Positions 17,229 to 25,046 of a stretch of 37,882 nt of DNA are shown piece by piece. The notes under the pieces were generated by a model. That model saw nothing but the letters and a program-made list of their open reading frames with translations, did not search any database and was not told the DNA's origin. This stretch comes from a bacterium (GTDB lineage Bacteria; Cyanobacteriota; Sericytochromatia; S15B-MN24; VGJW01). The stretch covers positions 1 through 37,882 of the forward strand of contig JAJXWQ010000035.1 in assembly GCA_021781555.1 (NCBI GenBank). Direction: 5' to 3'. The translations under genes were made by a program, and so were the position numbers. Positions within the stretch are counted from its first letter, which is position 1, and every line of letters starts with the position of its first letter.

Positions 17229-17900
17229 CTAACGCAACCGCTCCAGGCGATCGGCCAGGGAAACAACGTGAAACCCCTGATCCCGGGCCTTCTCGAGCAG
17301 GGGTCCCAGCAGCGCGATCGTTGCAGCCCGCGAATCCCGCCGGGTGTTGGAACCGTCGTGCAGCAGCACGATGGCGCCCGGCACGAGCTGGGCCGAGAAA
17401 GCGGCCACGGCATCCTCAACCGAGGGGCCAAGCCAATCCCAGACCATGGCGGACCACTGCACCACCCGCAGACCGAGGCGATGGCACTCGGCCAGCACGC
17501 GATCGTCATAGCGACCGTAAGACGGGCGAAAGAGCGTGGGAGCCGCCCCCGAGACGGCCTGGATGGCTTCCTGGCAGGCCTCGAGCTCTGCCCGAAGGCT
17601 GGGGGTGTCGATTTCTGGCAGCTTGGGATGCGTGTCGGTGTGGTTGCCCAGCGCGTGGCCCTCGGCCTGCATCCTGCGCACGAGATCCGGGTTGCGGCGG
17701 ACGTTGTGACCGATGAGGAAGAAGGTGGCCCGCGCGTCGTACCGTGCCAGGATGTCCAGGATCGGCCCCGATGCGTCGGGGTGCGGGCCGTCGTCGAAGG
17801 TCAAGACGACCTCGCGATCCGCCGTCTCGAGGTGCGTTCCGACGCGGTGCGAAAGGAGGATGGGGACGCCGTGATACGGGTTGTCGAGCTGGGCCGCCAT
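17229..17900 (-). CDS. Polysaccharide deacetylase (NodB domain)
   Basis: A 223-residue protein, nearly all NodB domain, of the kind that removes N-acetyl groups from peptidoglycan or other GlcNAc polymers. It has the catalytic/metal motif TFDDGPHP (two Asp), the metal-binding NHTDTH (two His), the RPSYGRYD groove motif and a late HDGS. I see no signal peptide; either it is cytoplasmic or export uses another route. A -10 element precedes the ATG with no Shine-Dalgarno site. It lies between two secreted-protein genes on the same strand but with its own promoter. Confidence 0.9.
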   Translation of the reverse strand: MAAQLDNPYHGVPILLSHRVGTHLETADREVVLTFDDGPHPDASGPILDILARYDARATFFLIGHNVRRNPDLVRRMQAEGHALGNHTDTHPKLPEIDTPSLRAELEACQEAIQAVSGAAPTLFRPSYGRYDDRVLAECHRLGLRVVQWSAMVWDWLGPSVEDAVAAFSAQLVPGAIVLLHDGSNTRRDSRAATIALLGPLLEKARDQGFHVVSLADRLERLR

Positions 17901-17907
17901 GGGCCAA

Positions 17908-17913
17908 AGTATA
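17908..17913 (-). promoter_or_regulatory. -10 element before the deacetylase gene
   Basis: On the minus strand TATACT, preceded by GGC, lies 7 nt before the ATG at 17900. Transcription would start within a base or two of the start codon. Confidence 0.5.
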
Positions 17914-17938
17914 GCCTGCCGGCGACCCGCCGGGGGAA

Positions 17939-19423
17939 CTACTGCACGGCGAGATCGAGCCGGATCCGGCCGAAGCCAACCTTGTCGTTACGGCCGCCGT
18001 CCCAGACGTCGACCGCCTGGTCGATGCGCTGCTGGACAGCGTCGGCGTCGAATTCGGGATGCGCGGCCTCGATCAGCGCGGCCTCACCCGCGACCATCGG
18101 AGCCGCCATGCTGGTGCCCGAGAGCTTGGCGTAGCCGATGGCACCCGTCTCGTTGGGGGTCTCCGGAACGGTCGACCAGATGCCGCCGCCGGGTGCGCCG
18201 ACCTCGATCTTGGAGCCGCGGTTGGAGAACCACGACAGGTACTCCCACCAGAGGAACTTGCTGGTGCTGCTGACCGCGATGGCATTGGGATCGTTGGCCG
18301 GGGAGGTGACGGCACCGCCATCGTTGCCGGCGGCGCAGATGACCAGGACATTGTGCTGGCGAGCGTAGGCGATCGCCTGGCCGAGGGCGGGATCGATCGC
18401 GGTGTCGGACGAACCGAGGCTCATGTTGATGATGTTGGCCCCGTACTGCACGGCGTACTGGATGCCCTGGATGACGGCGTCGGTCGTGCCCTCGCCGTTG
18501 TCACCGAGCACCTTGATGGCCATCAGCTTGCAGGTATCACAGACACCCTCGAGGCCGCCGTCGCTGCCCTGGGCGCCGATGATGCCTGCCACGTGGGTGC
18601 CGTGGCCGAAGTGATCCGAGACGTCCTTGTTGCCATCGGCGAAATTCCAGCCAAGCTCGACGCGCCCCGCGAGCTTGGGATGGGTGTAGTCGATGCCGGT
18701 GTCGAGGACCGCGACCGTGATGTTGGAGGCGTCGATATTGTGTGCCCAGGCATCCGGGGCGTCGACCTGCTGCATTCCCCACTGCGAGGACTCGCCGGGA
18801 TCGTTGGGATCGCTGGACTGCACGCTGTAGTCCGAAACCGAGTAGACGTGATTCTCCTGGACCGAGGCGACCGCCGGATTCTCGGCGTAGATGGCCTCGG
18901 CCTGCTGGACCGTCATCCCGGACGGGATCTGCACGACCTGGTACGTGACCCCCACGTTGACCGAGGAGACGGTGCGGAACCCCGAGAGCGACTGGATCTG
19001 CCTGAGCTGCTGGCCCGGCTTGACCGCCACGATGATCTGGTTGGGCACGCTCGAGAGCGTCGGGGTGGCAAAGCATGACTCGTCGGCCTGGGCTCCGCTG
19101 GGGGCCGACCCGTCGTTGCCACCGGCCGAACATGAGCCGAGCTTGGGTGCGGGTTGATTGACCAGCGGGGCATCGATCGCCGCGTTGCCCAGAAGGCCCG
19201 AGAAGCTCGGCACGGAAACCGCAGGAACCGGCTCGGGGGCGGTGGGCTGAGCCTGCTGACCGGAATCGGCATTCCCGGAGGATGTACCTGCGCTCGACTG
19301 CGTGGCCTGAGCAGCCGCCGGGGCGAGCTGGGAGCCGAGGGGGCGGGGCAGCAGGATCGAGGGCGCCGCGCCGCAGCCGGACACAAGCAGCAAAGCCATC
19401 GCGGCTGCGTTATATCGCGGCAT
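17939..19423 (-). CDS. Subtilisin-like (S8) serine protease, lipoprotein
   Basis: A 494-residue secreted protease. The signal peptide ends in the lipobox LVSGC (C17). A Ser/Gln/Pro-rich linker (18-120) and an I9-like propeptide (about 128-192, IIVAVKPGQ through VASVQENHVY) follow. The catalytic domain (about 213-490) holds the full triad: D241 in VAVLDTGIDYTHP, H274 in GHGTHVAG and S438 in GTSMAAPMVAG. The oxyanion Asn is N367 in CAAGNDGG. Several Cys (98, 117, 295, 298) suggest disulfides. The start ATG is preceded by GGAGG. An untranslated leader hairpin and a PHO-box-like triple repeat lie upstream, pointing to regulated expression. Confidence 0.95.
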   Translation of the reverse strand: MPRYNAAAMALLLVSGCGAAPSILLPRPLGSQLAPAAAQATQSSAGTSSGNADSGQQAQPTAPEPVPAVSVPSFSGLLGNAAIDAPLVNQPAPKLGSCSAGGNDGSAPSGAQADESCFATPTLSSVPNQIIVAVKPGQQLRQIQSLSGFRTVSSVNVGVTYQVVQIPSGMTVQQAEAIYAENPAVASVQENHVYSVSDYSVQSSDPNDPGESSQWGMQQVDAPDAWAHNIDASNITVAVLDTGIDYTHPKLAGRVELGWNFADGNKDVSDHFGHGTHVAGIIGAQGSDGGLEGVCDTCKLMAIKVLGDNGEGTTDAVIQGIQYAVQYGANIINMSLGSSDTAIDPALGQAIAYARQHNVLVICAAGNDGGAVTSPANDPNAIAVSSTSKFLWWEYLSWFSNRGSKIEVGAPGGGIWSTVPETPNETGAIGYAKLSGTSMAAPMVAGEAALIEAAHPEFDADAVQQRIDQAVDVWDGGRNDKVGFGRIRLDLAVQ

Positions 19424-19449
19424 CTGGACCTCCTCTGCGCCGGCACCAT

Positions 19450-19482
19450 GGCGCCTTGAGACCTTGTCGTCTCCGCGGCGCC
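19450..19482 (-). promoter_or_regulatory. Leader hairpin upstream of the S8 protease gene
   Basis: GGCGCC (19450-19455) pairs with GGCGCC (19477-19482), and inside it GAGAC (19458-19462) pairs with GTCTC (19469-19473). The structure ends 27 nt before the ATG at 19423, next to the Shine-Dalgarno region. Confidence 0.4.
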
Positions 19483-19499
19483 CGACTTTGCGTCCCAGG

Positions 19500-19529
19500 G
19501 CTTTAAGCGGTGTTTAAGCTTGTACCAAG
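19500..19529 (-). promoter_or_regulatory. Three direct repeats resembling a cyanobacterial PHO box
   Basis: On the minus strand the 8-bp half-sites CTTGGTAC, CTTAAACA and CTTAAAGC follow one another with 3-bp gaps, an 11-bp period. Known cyanobacterial PHO boxes are CTTAACCT-like 8-bp direct repeats with 3-bp gaps bound by SphR/PhoB. The first half-site is weak. The site is about 80-110 nt upstream of the protease start codon. Confidence 0.35.
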
Positions 19530-19534
19530 ATCGC

Positions 19535-19640
19535 TAGAGTGCTCCCGGTTTGAATGGATCGAGCCCGATGAGTCAAACGGGGCCCGGTTGCGCAGCGAAG
19601 CGACCGCGCAGAGGGCCCCGTTCAAACTGAAAAAGGCCTA
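19535..19640 (+). repeat. Family A element, complete copy with linkers
   Basis: The 82-bp element occupies 19547-19628 and differs from the copies at 36-222 by about one base (GGGCCCCG for GGGACCCG). Linker sequence GAGTGCTCCC precedes it and AAAAAGGCCTAA follows it. The trailing CTA is the stop codon of the minus-strand gene that ends at 19638. Confidence 0.9.
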
Positions 19641-20666
19641 AAGGGCAGACTCGGTCCGGTCCATTTTCGGCCGTCGTGCCGCTTCCGACGGCGCGATCTC
19701 GTCCAGGTTGGGGAGCCGTACGACGAGCTCGCCGTGCTGCTTGAGGGTGCTCTCGCCGGCCGCCAGTTGCTTGCGGTAGCCCTGGAGTGAAAAGTCCAGG
19801 ACCTGCGCGTCCGCCGAGCGCGGCACGACCTGGAAGACGGCATCGCGGAGAAACATCTTGCCCACGAGCAGGGTATGCCCGATGCAAAACAGAAACGCCG
19901 GCGCGTCCTTTTCGACCAACGGCGGCCCGGCGATCGGCTCCGGCCAGTCATAGGACAGGAGCAGGGCACCGCTCGAAACGTCGACGGCCGCAGGCCGACC
20001 CCTGGCCCGGGGAGCGGGGAAGATCTGCTCGGGGTCGATCGCCAGTGCGTTTCCACGAGCGGACATCGGCGCATCCGGCGGAACCCGGAGCACCCGTTCG
20101 AGATCCGTCCGCAACAGGGACAGCAGGGGGCCGATGCCCATCCCTCCCGCCTCGACCCGTGCCACCGAGAGCTGGATCCGGCCCTCGTCGTTCAGCGTCA
20201 CCGGGCCAGCCAGCACGATCGGAACCCGCAGCGGCCCCCACGGGAGCTCGCCCTCCAGGCGCATTCCACGGTCGTCCAGGGCCACCTTGGGATCGCCCAG
20301 GGCCAGCGGTGCGGCCGCGAACAGGTAGCGGGACAGGAGAGCCTCGATCGCCGAGGCCTCCAGCCGCACGGTGCCCTTGAGGATGTGGAAGACGTACTGA
20401 TCCGTGCGCTCGGGGATGAGCGGCAGCTCCGGATCGTTCATCTGGATCTCGGCCACCAGATCGTCGAGTCCCAGGACGACGTCGCCCTCGAAGAAGAGGC
20501 GCACGTTGTGGGCCCAGATGCGCATGCGGCCCTCGGCCAGCGTTGCCATCTGCCGCTCGGCAGGCGTCAGGGCCATACCCGTGATCAGGGTCTTGCCGGC
20601 GGCCTCCACGAACGCCGAGAACACGGCCATGTTGTGGGCCAGGGTTCCGGTTTTGCGACCTTTCAT
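19638..20666 (-). CDS. DUF2993-like (LmeA) lipid-binding protein
   Basis: A 342-residue protein. The segment of about residues 100-205 (AIEALLSRYL, PKVALDDRGMRLEGELPWGPLRVPIVLAGPVTLNDEGRIQLSVARVEAGGMG) has the alternating-strand pattern of DUF2993, a phospholipid-binding domain common in cyanobacteria and actinobacteria. A second strand-rich part (about 235-320) may be a repeat of the fold. There is no signal peptide. The ATG at 20666 has a -10 element 6 nt upstream and no Shine-Dalgarno sequence; reading further upstream would cross that element. The C-terminal 20 residues are polar, and the stop lies in the family A repeat linker, so the natural end may have been altered by repeat insertion. 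Confidence 0.6.
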   Translation of the reverse strand: MKGRKTGTLAHNMAVFSAFVEAAGKTLITGMALTPAERQMATLAEGRMRIWAHNVRLFFEGDVVLGLDDLVAEIQMNDPELPLIPERTDQYVFHILKGTVRLEASAIEALLSRYLFAAAPLALGDPKVALDDRGMRLEGELPWGPLRVPIVLAGPVTLNDEGRIQLSVARVEAGGMGIGPLLSLLRTDLERVLRVPPDAPMSARGNALAIDPEQIFPAPRARGRPAAVDVSSGALLLSYDWPEPIAGPPLVEKDAPAFLFCIGHTLLVGKMFLRDAVFQVVPRSADAQVLDFSLQGYRKQLAAGESTLKQHGELVVRLPNLDEIAPSEAARRPKMDRTESAL

Positions 20667-20672
20667 GGAGCC

Positions 20673-20678
20673 AGTGTA
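20673..20678 (-). promoter_or_regulatory. -10 element, leaderless start of the DUF2993-like gene
   Basis: TACACT on the minus strand, then GGCTCC and the ATG at 20666: exactly six bases, so transcription would start on the start codon. Confidence 0.5.
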
Positions 20679-20689
20679 CCGCGGGACCC

Positions 20690-20719
20690 TTGCCCAAGGG
20701 GGCGGGCGCCTGCCACAAT
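20690..20719 (+). promoter_or_regulatory. Possible promoter for the M16-like gene
   Basis: TTGCCC (20690-20695), an 18-nt spacer and CACAAT (20714-20719), giving a leader of about 60 nt. It runs divergently from the -10 element of the DUF2993-like gene only about 12 nt away. The match is moderate. Confidence 0.3.
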
Positions 20720-20785
20720 CGAGCGACGGCAGTCCCGGGGCGCTCATTGCGTGGGGCGTGATGTGAGTTGAGCGGAGCGAGGGCG

Positions 20786-23578
20786 ATGGCAACGAGCAAG
20801 GCAACCCTGTGGAGTGCGATCGTCGCAACGGTCCAGCTGGCGACGAGTTTGTGGCTGGCGCCCGGCGCCCTCGCCCAGACCACCCCGGGGGGGCAAATGC
20901 CCGCCGTGCGGGAGATCAAGCTCCACAACGGACTTACTGTCCTCCTGTGCCCGGACCACGCCGCCCCGGTCGTGACGTGGACCGTCGCTTACCGGATGGG
21001 AGCGCGCGACGAGGGGCCCGCGGACGCGGGGGCCGCGCGGGTGCTCCAGCAGATGACGTTCGGGGCGACAGATCGCTTTGCACCCGGTCAGATCGCGGCC
21101 CTTCTGGATCGCAACGGAGCCAGGGTCCAGGCGACCTCTGGCGAGGACTACACCGGCTACACGGAGACCTACTCGGCCGATCGTCTCGACCTCGGCTTGC
21201 AGATCGAGGCCGCTCGCATGCGCCACGTGCAGTTCGACGAGCAGGCCCGCCGGAGCGCCCTGGCCGACGTCCGAGCTCGGCTCGCCAATCGGCAGGCGGA
21301 TCCGGCGCTTTCCCTCGATGACGCGGTCCAGGAGGCCGCCTTCGTCAGCCACCCCTACCACTTCCCCGCGGCGGGCTTCGCCAGCGATCTCGACCGGATA
21401 TCCCTGCGCACCCTCCACCGCCTCTACGACACCTATTACCGGCCCGACAACGCCGTGGCGGCACTCGTCGGCGACTTCGACATGACCTCGGCCCTGGCCC
21501 TCATCCACCAGGACTTCGATCCCCTCAAGCCAGGCCCGGTGCCCGTGGTGCGCTCCGTCGAGGAGCCGCAGACCGGCGAGCGGCGCGTGGTGATCCATCG
21601 ACCCGGTCCGGCAGATGCGGTCGAGCTTGCCTTTCACATCCCTGCCGCCACGTCGGACCAGACGCCCGCCCTGGCCGTGATCGCGCAGCTCCTGGCGGGC
21701 GGGGCCGGGATTCGCGGAGCGGACCCCGATGGCTTCGCCACCGGCCGCCTGCAACAGGGCCTCGTCAGCACCGGACTGGCCAGCTGGGTCTGGGCCACGG
21801 ACGATCGCACCCGGGACCCCGGGCTCTTCCGGTTGGGCGCCCAACTGCGCCCCGGCGTGGATCCGCAGCGCGCCGAAGCCGCCCTGGAAGCTGAGCTCGC
21901 CAGCCTGTCGAACCACGCCGTGCCCGCCCCTGAGCTCGATCGGGCCAAGGCCCAGGCCGAGGCGAGCGCGGTCTTCGACCACGCGGGTACCGCCGGGATC
22001 GCCTCGTTCCTGGATCGCTGGTCGATGCTGGCCACGTGGCAGGACGGCTACCGCGTGCTCGATGCGCTCCCGCAGGTCTCGGCCAGGGAGATCCGCCAAG
22101 TCTCTGCGAACACATTCTCGGCGGACAACCGCACGGCAGGCTGGTTCGTGACGAGCGGACCGGCCGTTCGCGTCTCGCCAGCCGACGCAAGCAGCCCGGA
22201 TTTTCGGTCCGCAGACCCGGACGCATCGGCGTCCGTGGCGCGCCTGCCCGAGCAGCCCTTCGAACTCGCCCCGAGCCTGCCGCAACAGCCCCGGGGCGTG
22301 CAGACGCTCTCCCTCCCCGGCGGCCTGACCGTGGTCGTCCTCCCCGATCCCCTGGACCGGACCGTTGCCGTGAGCGGCTTCGTACGAGCCGGCTCCCTCC
22401 TCGACAAGGTCGAGCCTACCGGTCATCGGGGGACGGCGGAACTCCTCGCCAGGCTCCTCGAAGCGGACGCGCACCAGGCCCTGGCCCGAAAGTTCCCCGG
22501 TGCGACACTCACCTTCGGCGCGAGCGCGGAAAAGACCACGTTCTCTGGCCGGGCCCTGGCCACGGATGCCCCCGAACTGCTGGCGACGCTGGCCCGAGAG
22601 CTCGTCCGGCCGACCTTTTCCGCGGATGCGGTCAGCGCTGCCAAGGCCGCCGCGATCGCCCGGATCCAGGCCAGTGAAGACGATCCTGACGCGGCCGCGG
22701 ACCGGCTCTTGATGGCGGCCCTGTACCCCACAGGCCACCCGCTGTCGCCGGCCGATCCCCAGGAGGCGATCGCCGACCTCTCGGCCATCACCACGGCCGA
22801 CCTGGCCAGCTTCCACCGGAGCTTCTTCGGGCCCAACGATACGGTCCTGGCGGTGGTGGGCGACATCGACCCGCAGCAGGTCGCATCTGCGCTGACGGGC
22901 CCGGTGACTTCCTGGAACCGCTGCGAGAGCGTCGACGCTTCGCGCCTCCCTGGTTGGCGTATCGCCCCGCTGCGGGAGACCGCGCCCCTGGTCGACACCC
23001 TGATGGATGGTGCCAAGGTCGCCCTGCGGCTGGGCGAGGTCGTGCCCCTGCGCCGCAACGCCCCTGGCTACTTTGCCGCTGACGTGATGAATGCCATCCT
23101 GGGCGGCTCGACACAACCAAACCGACTTTCCATCACCCTCCACGACGTGCTGGGGCTGGCCAGAAGTGCGGCGAGTTCGTTCGACGTCGGGCGCCTGGAA
23201 GGCGTCTGGACGGCCGGAGCCGAGGTCGATCGCGCCAACGTCGGGCCGGCCCTCGCGGCGCTGCGTCAGGTGATCCGCAATTTCCAGACCTACGGACCCA
23301 CGGACGCGGAGGTTGCCGATGCCAAGGGCCGCCTGATCGGCCAGAATGCCGTCGCCCTGTCCGATACCACCGGAATCGCTCGGGAGCTGGCGCAGGCCCT
23401 GTTCTACTACCCGCCTGCGCGTCCGGACGATGCCTTCGCGCCTGGCAATGCTTTTTCGACCTTCGTCCTGGATCTGGAAGCCGTGACTCCCGACGAGGTG
23501 GTAGACGCCGCCAGGCGCCTGCTCCGGCCCACGGTGGCGACGGTGGCGATTGCGGGTCCTTACGCGGGCACCAGGTAG
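20786..23578 (+). CDS. Tandem M16 peptidase-like protein lacking zinc motifs
   Basis: A 930-residue exported protein with two M16 modules. A signal peptide (residues 1-29, ending PGALAQ) leads to module one (about 40-450) and module two (about 485-920). Each opens with the family strand (EIKLHNGLTVLLCPDHAAPVV; TLSLPGGLTVVVLPDPLDRTV) and has the VVGD(F/I)D segment. Where active M16 enzymes have HxxEH, module one reads RVLQQ (in GAARVLQQMTFG) and module two reads AELLARLLE, so neither can bind catalytic zinc in the usual way. The R-Y pair typical of an inactive C-terminal half is not obvious. The protein may be a chaperone or binding partner rather than a peptidase. The ATG at 20786 follows GGAGCGAGG; a TTG six codons upstream is possible. 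Confidence 0.85.
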   Translation: MATSKATLWSAIVATVQLATSLWLAPGALAQTTPGGQMPAVREIKLHNGLTVLLCPDHAAPVVTWTVAYRMGARDEGPADAGAARVLQQMTFGATDRFAPGQIAALLDRNGARVQATSGEDYTGYTETYSADRLDLGLQIEAARMRHVQFDEQARRSALADVRARLANRQADPALSLDDAVQEAAFVSHPYHFPAAGFASDLDRISLRTLHRLYDTYYRPDNAVAALVGDFDMTSALALIHQDFDPLKPGPVPVVRSVEEPQTGERRVVIHRPGPADAVELAFHIPAATSDQTPALAVIAQLLAGGAGIRGADPDGFATGRLQQGLVSTGLASWVWATDDRTRDPGLFRLGAQLRPGVDPQRAEAALEAELASLSNHAVPAPELDRAKAQAEASAVFDHAGTAGIASFLDRWSMLATWQDGYRVLDALPQVSAREIRQVSANTFSADNRTAGWFVTSGPAVRVSPADASSPDFRSADPDASASVARLPEQPFELAPSLPQQPRGVQTLSLPGGLTVVVLPDPLDRTVAVSGFVRAGSLLDKVEPTGHRGTAELLARLLEADAHQALARKFPGATLTFGASAEKTTFSGRALATDAPELLATLARELVRPTFSADAVSAAKAAAIARIQASEDDPDAAADRLLMAALYPTGHPLSPADPQEAIADLSAITTADLASFHRSFFGPNDTVLAVVGDIDPQQVASALTGPVTSWNRCESVDASRLPGWRIAPLRETAPLVDTLMDGAKVALRLGEVVPLRRNAPGYFAADVMNAILGGSTQPNRLSITLHDVLGLARSAASSFDVGRLEGVWTAGAEVDRANVGPALAALRQVIRNFQTYGPTDAEVADAKGRLIGQNAVALSDTTGIARELAQALFYYPPARPDDAFAPGNAFSTFVLDLEAVTPDEVVDAARRLLRPTVATVAIAGPYAGTR

Positions 23579-23602
23579 TGGCGATCGGGCAGTATAGCTT
23601 GT

Positions 23603-23628
23603 GCAGCTTGAACGGGTCCCTCTGCGCG
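23603..23628 (-). repeat. Family A element, truncated copy
   Basis: Only the end survives, in reverse orientation: TTGAACGGGTCCCTCTGCGCG matches the right end and part of the core. It lies in the 100-bp gap between the M16-like gene and coaE. Confidence 0.6.
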
Positions 23629-23679
23629 CCCGCCCCCGCTCATGAAAACGGTTCCAGCGAAAGGATGGCCTGGCGCCCG

Positions 23680-24309
23680 ATGACGGAGCTACCCCTGCCG
23701 TTCCGGCACATCGGCCTCACCGGTGGGATCGCCTCCGGCAAGTCGAAGGTCGCGGAACTCCTCGCACGGCGAGGTGCGACGATCCTCGACGCCGACGTCC
23801 TGGCTCGCGAGGTCGTCGAGCCCGATCGGCCGGCGCTCGTGGCGATCCGCGAGAAATTTGGACCGGCCGTGGTGAAGCCGGACGGGACGCTCGATCGCCA
23901 GGCCCTGGCGGCCATCGTCTTCGCCGATCCGGCCCGGCGCAAGCAGCTCGAGGCGATCGTCCATCCGGCCGTGCGGGCGCTGGCACGCCTGCGGATCCGG
24001 ACCCTGGCGGAACTGCCGGAGGCCGATCGGCCCCGCTGGGTCGTCGAGGTCGTGCCCTTGCTCTACGAGGTCGGACTTCAGGGGGAGTTCGACGAGGTCT
24101 GGGTGGTGGGGTGCAGCCCGGAGGGGCAGCTTTCACGGCTGCGCCAGCGCGACGGTCTGGAGCTCGACGCGGCCAGGGCGCGGCTGTCGGCGCAGTGGCC
24201 GATCGCAGACAAGATCGCCCGCGCCGATCGCGTGATCGACAACGGCGGATCCCTTGCGGACCTGGAGCTGATTGTCGCCGCCGCCCTCCGGGACGCCGGC
24301 CTCGCGTAG
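23680..24309 (+). CDS. coaE: Dephospho-CoA kinase
   Basis: A 209-residue enzyme for the last step of coenzyme A synthesis, phosphorylating dephospho-CoA. The P-loop GLTGGIASGKS lies near the N-terminus. DADVLAREVVEPDRPAL, HPAVRALARLR, VVEVVPLLYE and the lid/substrate segment RQRDGLELDAARARLSAQ follow in the usual order. IDNGGSLADLE closes the protein as in the family. The ATG at 23680 gives a typical length; an ATG at 23665 is possible but has no room for a Shine-Dalgarno site. Confidence 0.95.
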   Translation: MTELPLPFRHIGLTGGIASGKSKVAELLARRGATILDADVLAREVVEPDRPALVAIREKFGPAVVKPDGTLDRQALAAIVFADPARRKQLEAIVHPAVRALARLRIRTLAELPEADRPRWVVEVVPLLYEVGLQGEFDEVWVVGCSPEGQLSRLRQRDGLELDAARARLSAQWPIADKIARADRVIDNGGSLADLELIVAAALRDAGLA

Positions 24310-24378
24310 CGTCCGATGCAGCGGCGAAACCCGGCGCTTTGGCTGATGACCGACACGGAGCATGGGCTCGATCCGCCC

Positions 24379-24384
24379 TACAAT
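24379..24384 (+). promoter_or_regulatory. -10 element, leaderless GTG start
   Basis: TACAAT followed by six bases and the GTG at 24391. This decides the start of the transglycosylase gene over an upstream reading from 24316. Confidence 0.5.
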
Positions 24385-24390
24385 TGGGAT

Positions 24391-25014
24391 GTGGCCAGGC
24401 CCCGGAAGAAAAGTTCCGCCGGCCCGCGGTTTGCCCGCGGGATCGCGGCGCTGGTCGTCGTCTGCGGGCTCGGCTGGGCCTTCCGTGACCCGTTGCTCCG
24501 CATGGGCGGGCGCTTGCTGTTCCCGTATCCCTTCCGCGCCGATATCGAGCGCGAGGCGGCTGCGGCCAACGTGGATCCCCTCTTGGTGGTCGCTGTCATG
24601 CGCGAGGAGAGCGGTTTCTCCCCGCGAGCCCGGTCCCGGGTCGGAGCCATCGGCCTGATGCAGCTCATGCCCCATACGGCGAGCTGGATCGCCCATCGCC
24701 TGAAGGATCCGCTGGGGAACAGTGTGCCCCTGGACGCCCCGAACGGGGCGCTGTACGACCCGCGCACCAACATCCACCTCGGCGTGCGTTACCTGGCCTA
24801 CCTCGAGCGCCATTTCAAAGGCGACACGGTCCGGGCCCTGGCGGCGTACAACGGCGGCGAGGGGAACGTGGCCCGCTGGCACAGCCTTGCCGAGGCCTAC
24901 CCCGAGACCCGCTCCTACGTCGAGCGCGGACTGCGCGCCTATGCGGTCTACCGGTGGCTTTACGGGCCGAGCCCCGGGCCCACGGTTCCGCCGGTATCGA
25001 ACTGGGGGCCCTAG
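24391..25014 (+). CDS. Membrane-anchored lytic transglycosylase (Slt/GH23 domain)
   Basis: A 207-residue peptidoglycan-cleaving enzyme. After a basic N-terminus, one hydrophobic segment (about residues 16-31) acts as membrane anchor or uncleaved signal. The catalytic domain has VVAVMREESGF with catalytic Glu73, IGLMQLMPHTA, DPRTNIHLGVRYLAYL and LAAYNGGEGNVARW, the full set of soluble lytic transglycosylase motifs. Such enzymes cut the MurNAc-GlcNAc bond, forming anhydro-MurNAc. It is followed 32 nt later by the DciA-like gene. Confidence 0.92.
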   Translation: MARPRKKSSAGPRFARGIAALVVVCGLGWAFRDPLLRMGGRLLFPYPFRADIEREAAAANVDPLLVVAVMREESGFSPRARSRVGAIGLMQLMPHTASWIAHRLKDPLGNSVPLDAPNGALYDPRTNIHLGVRYLAYLERHFKGDTVRALAAYNGGEGNVARWHSLAEAYPETRSYVERGLRAYAVYRWLYGPSPGPTVPPVSNWGP

Positions 25015-25046
25015 CTGGTGTTGACGATCGCAGGAAGCGCGCGGCC

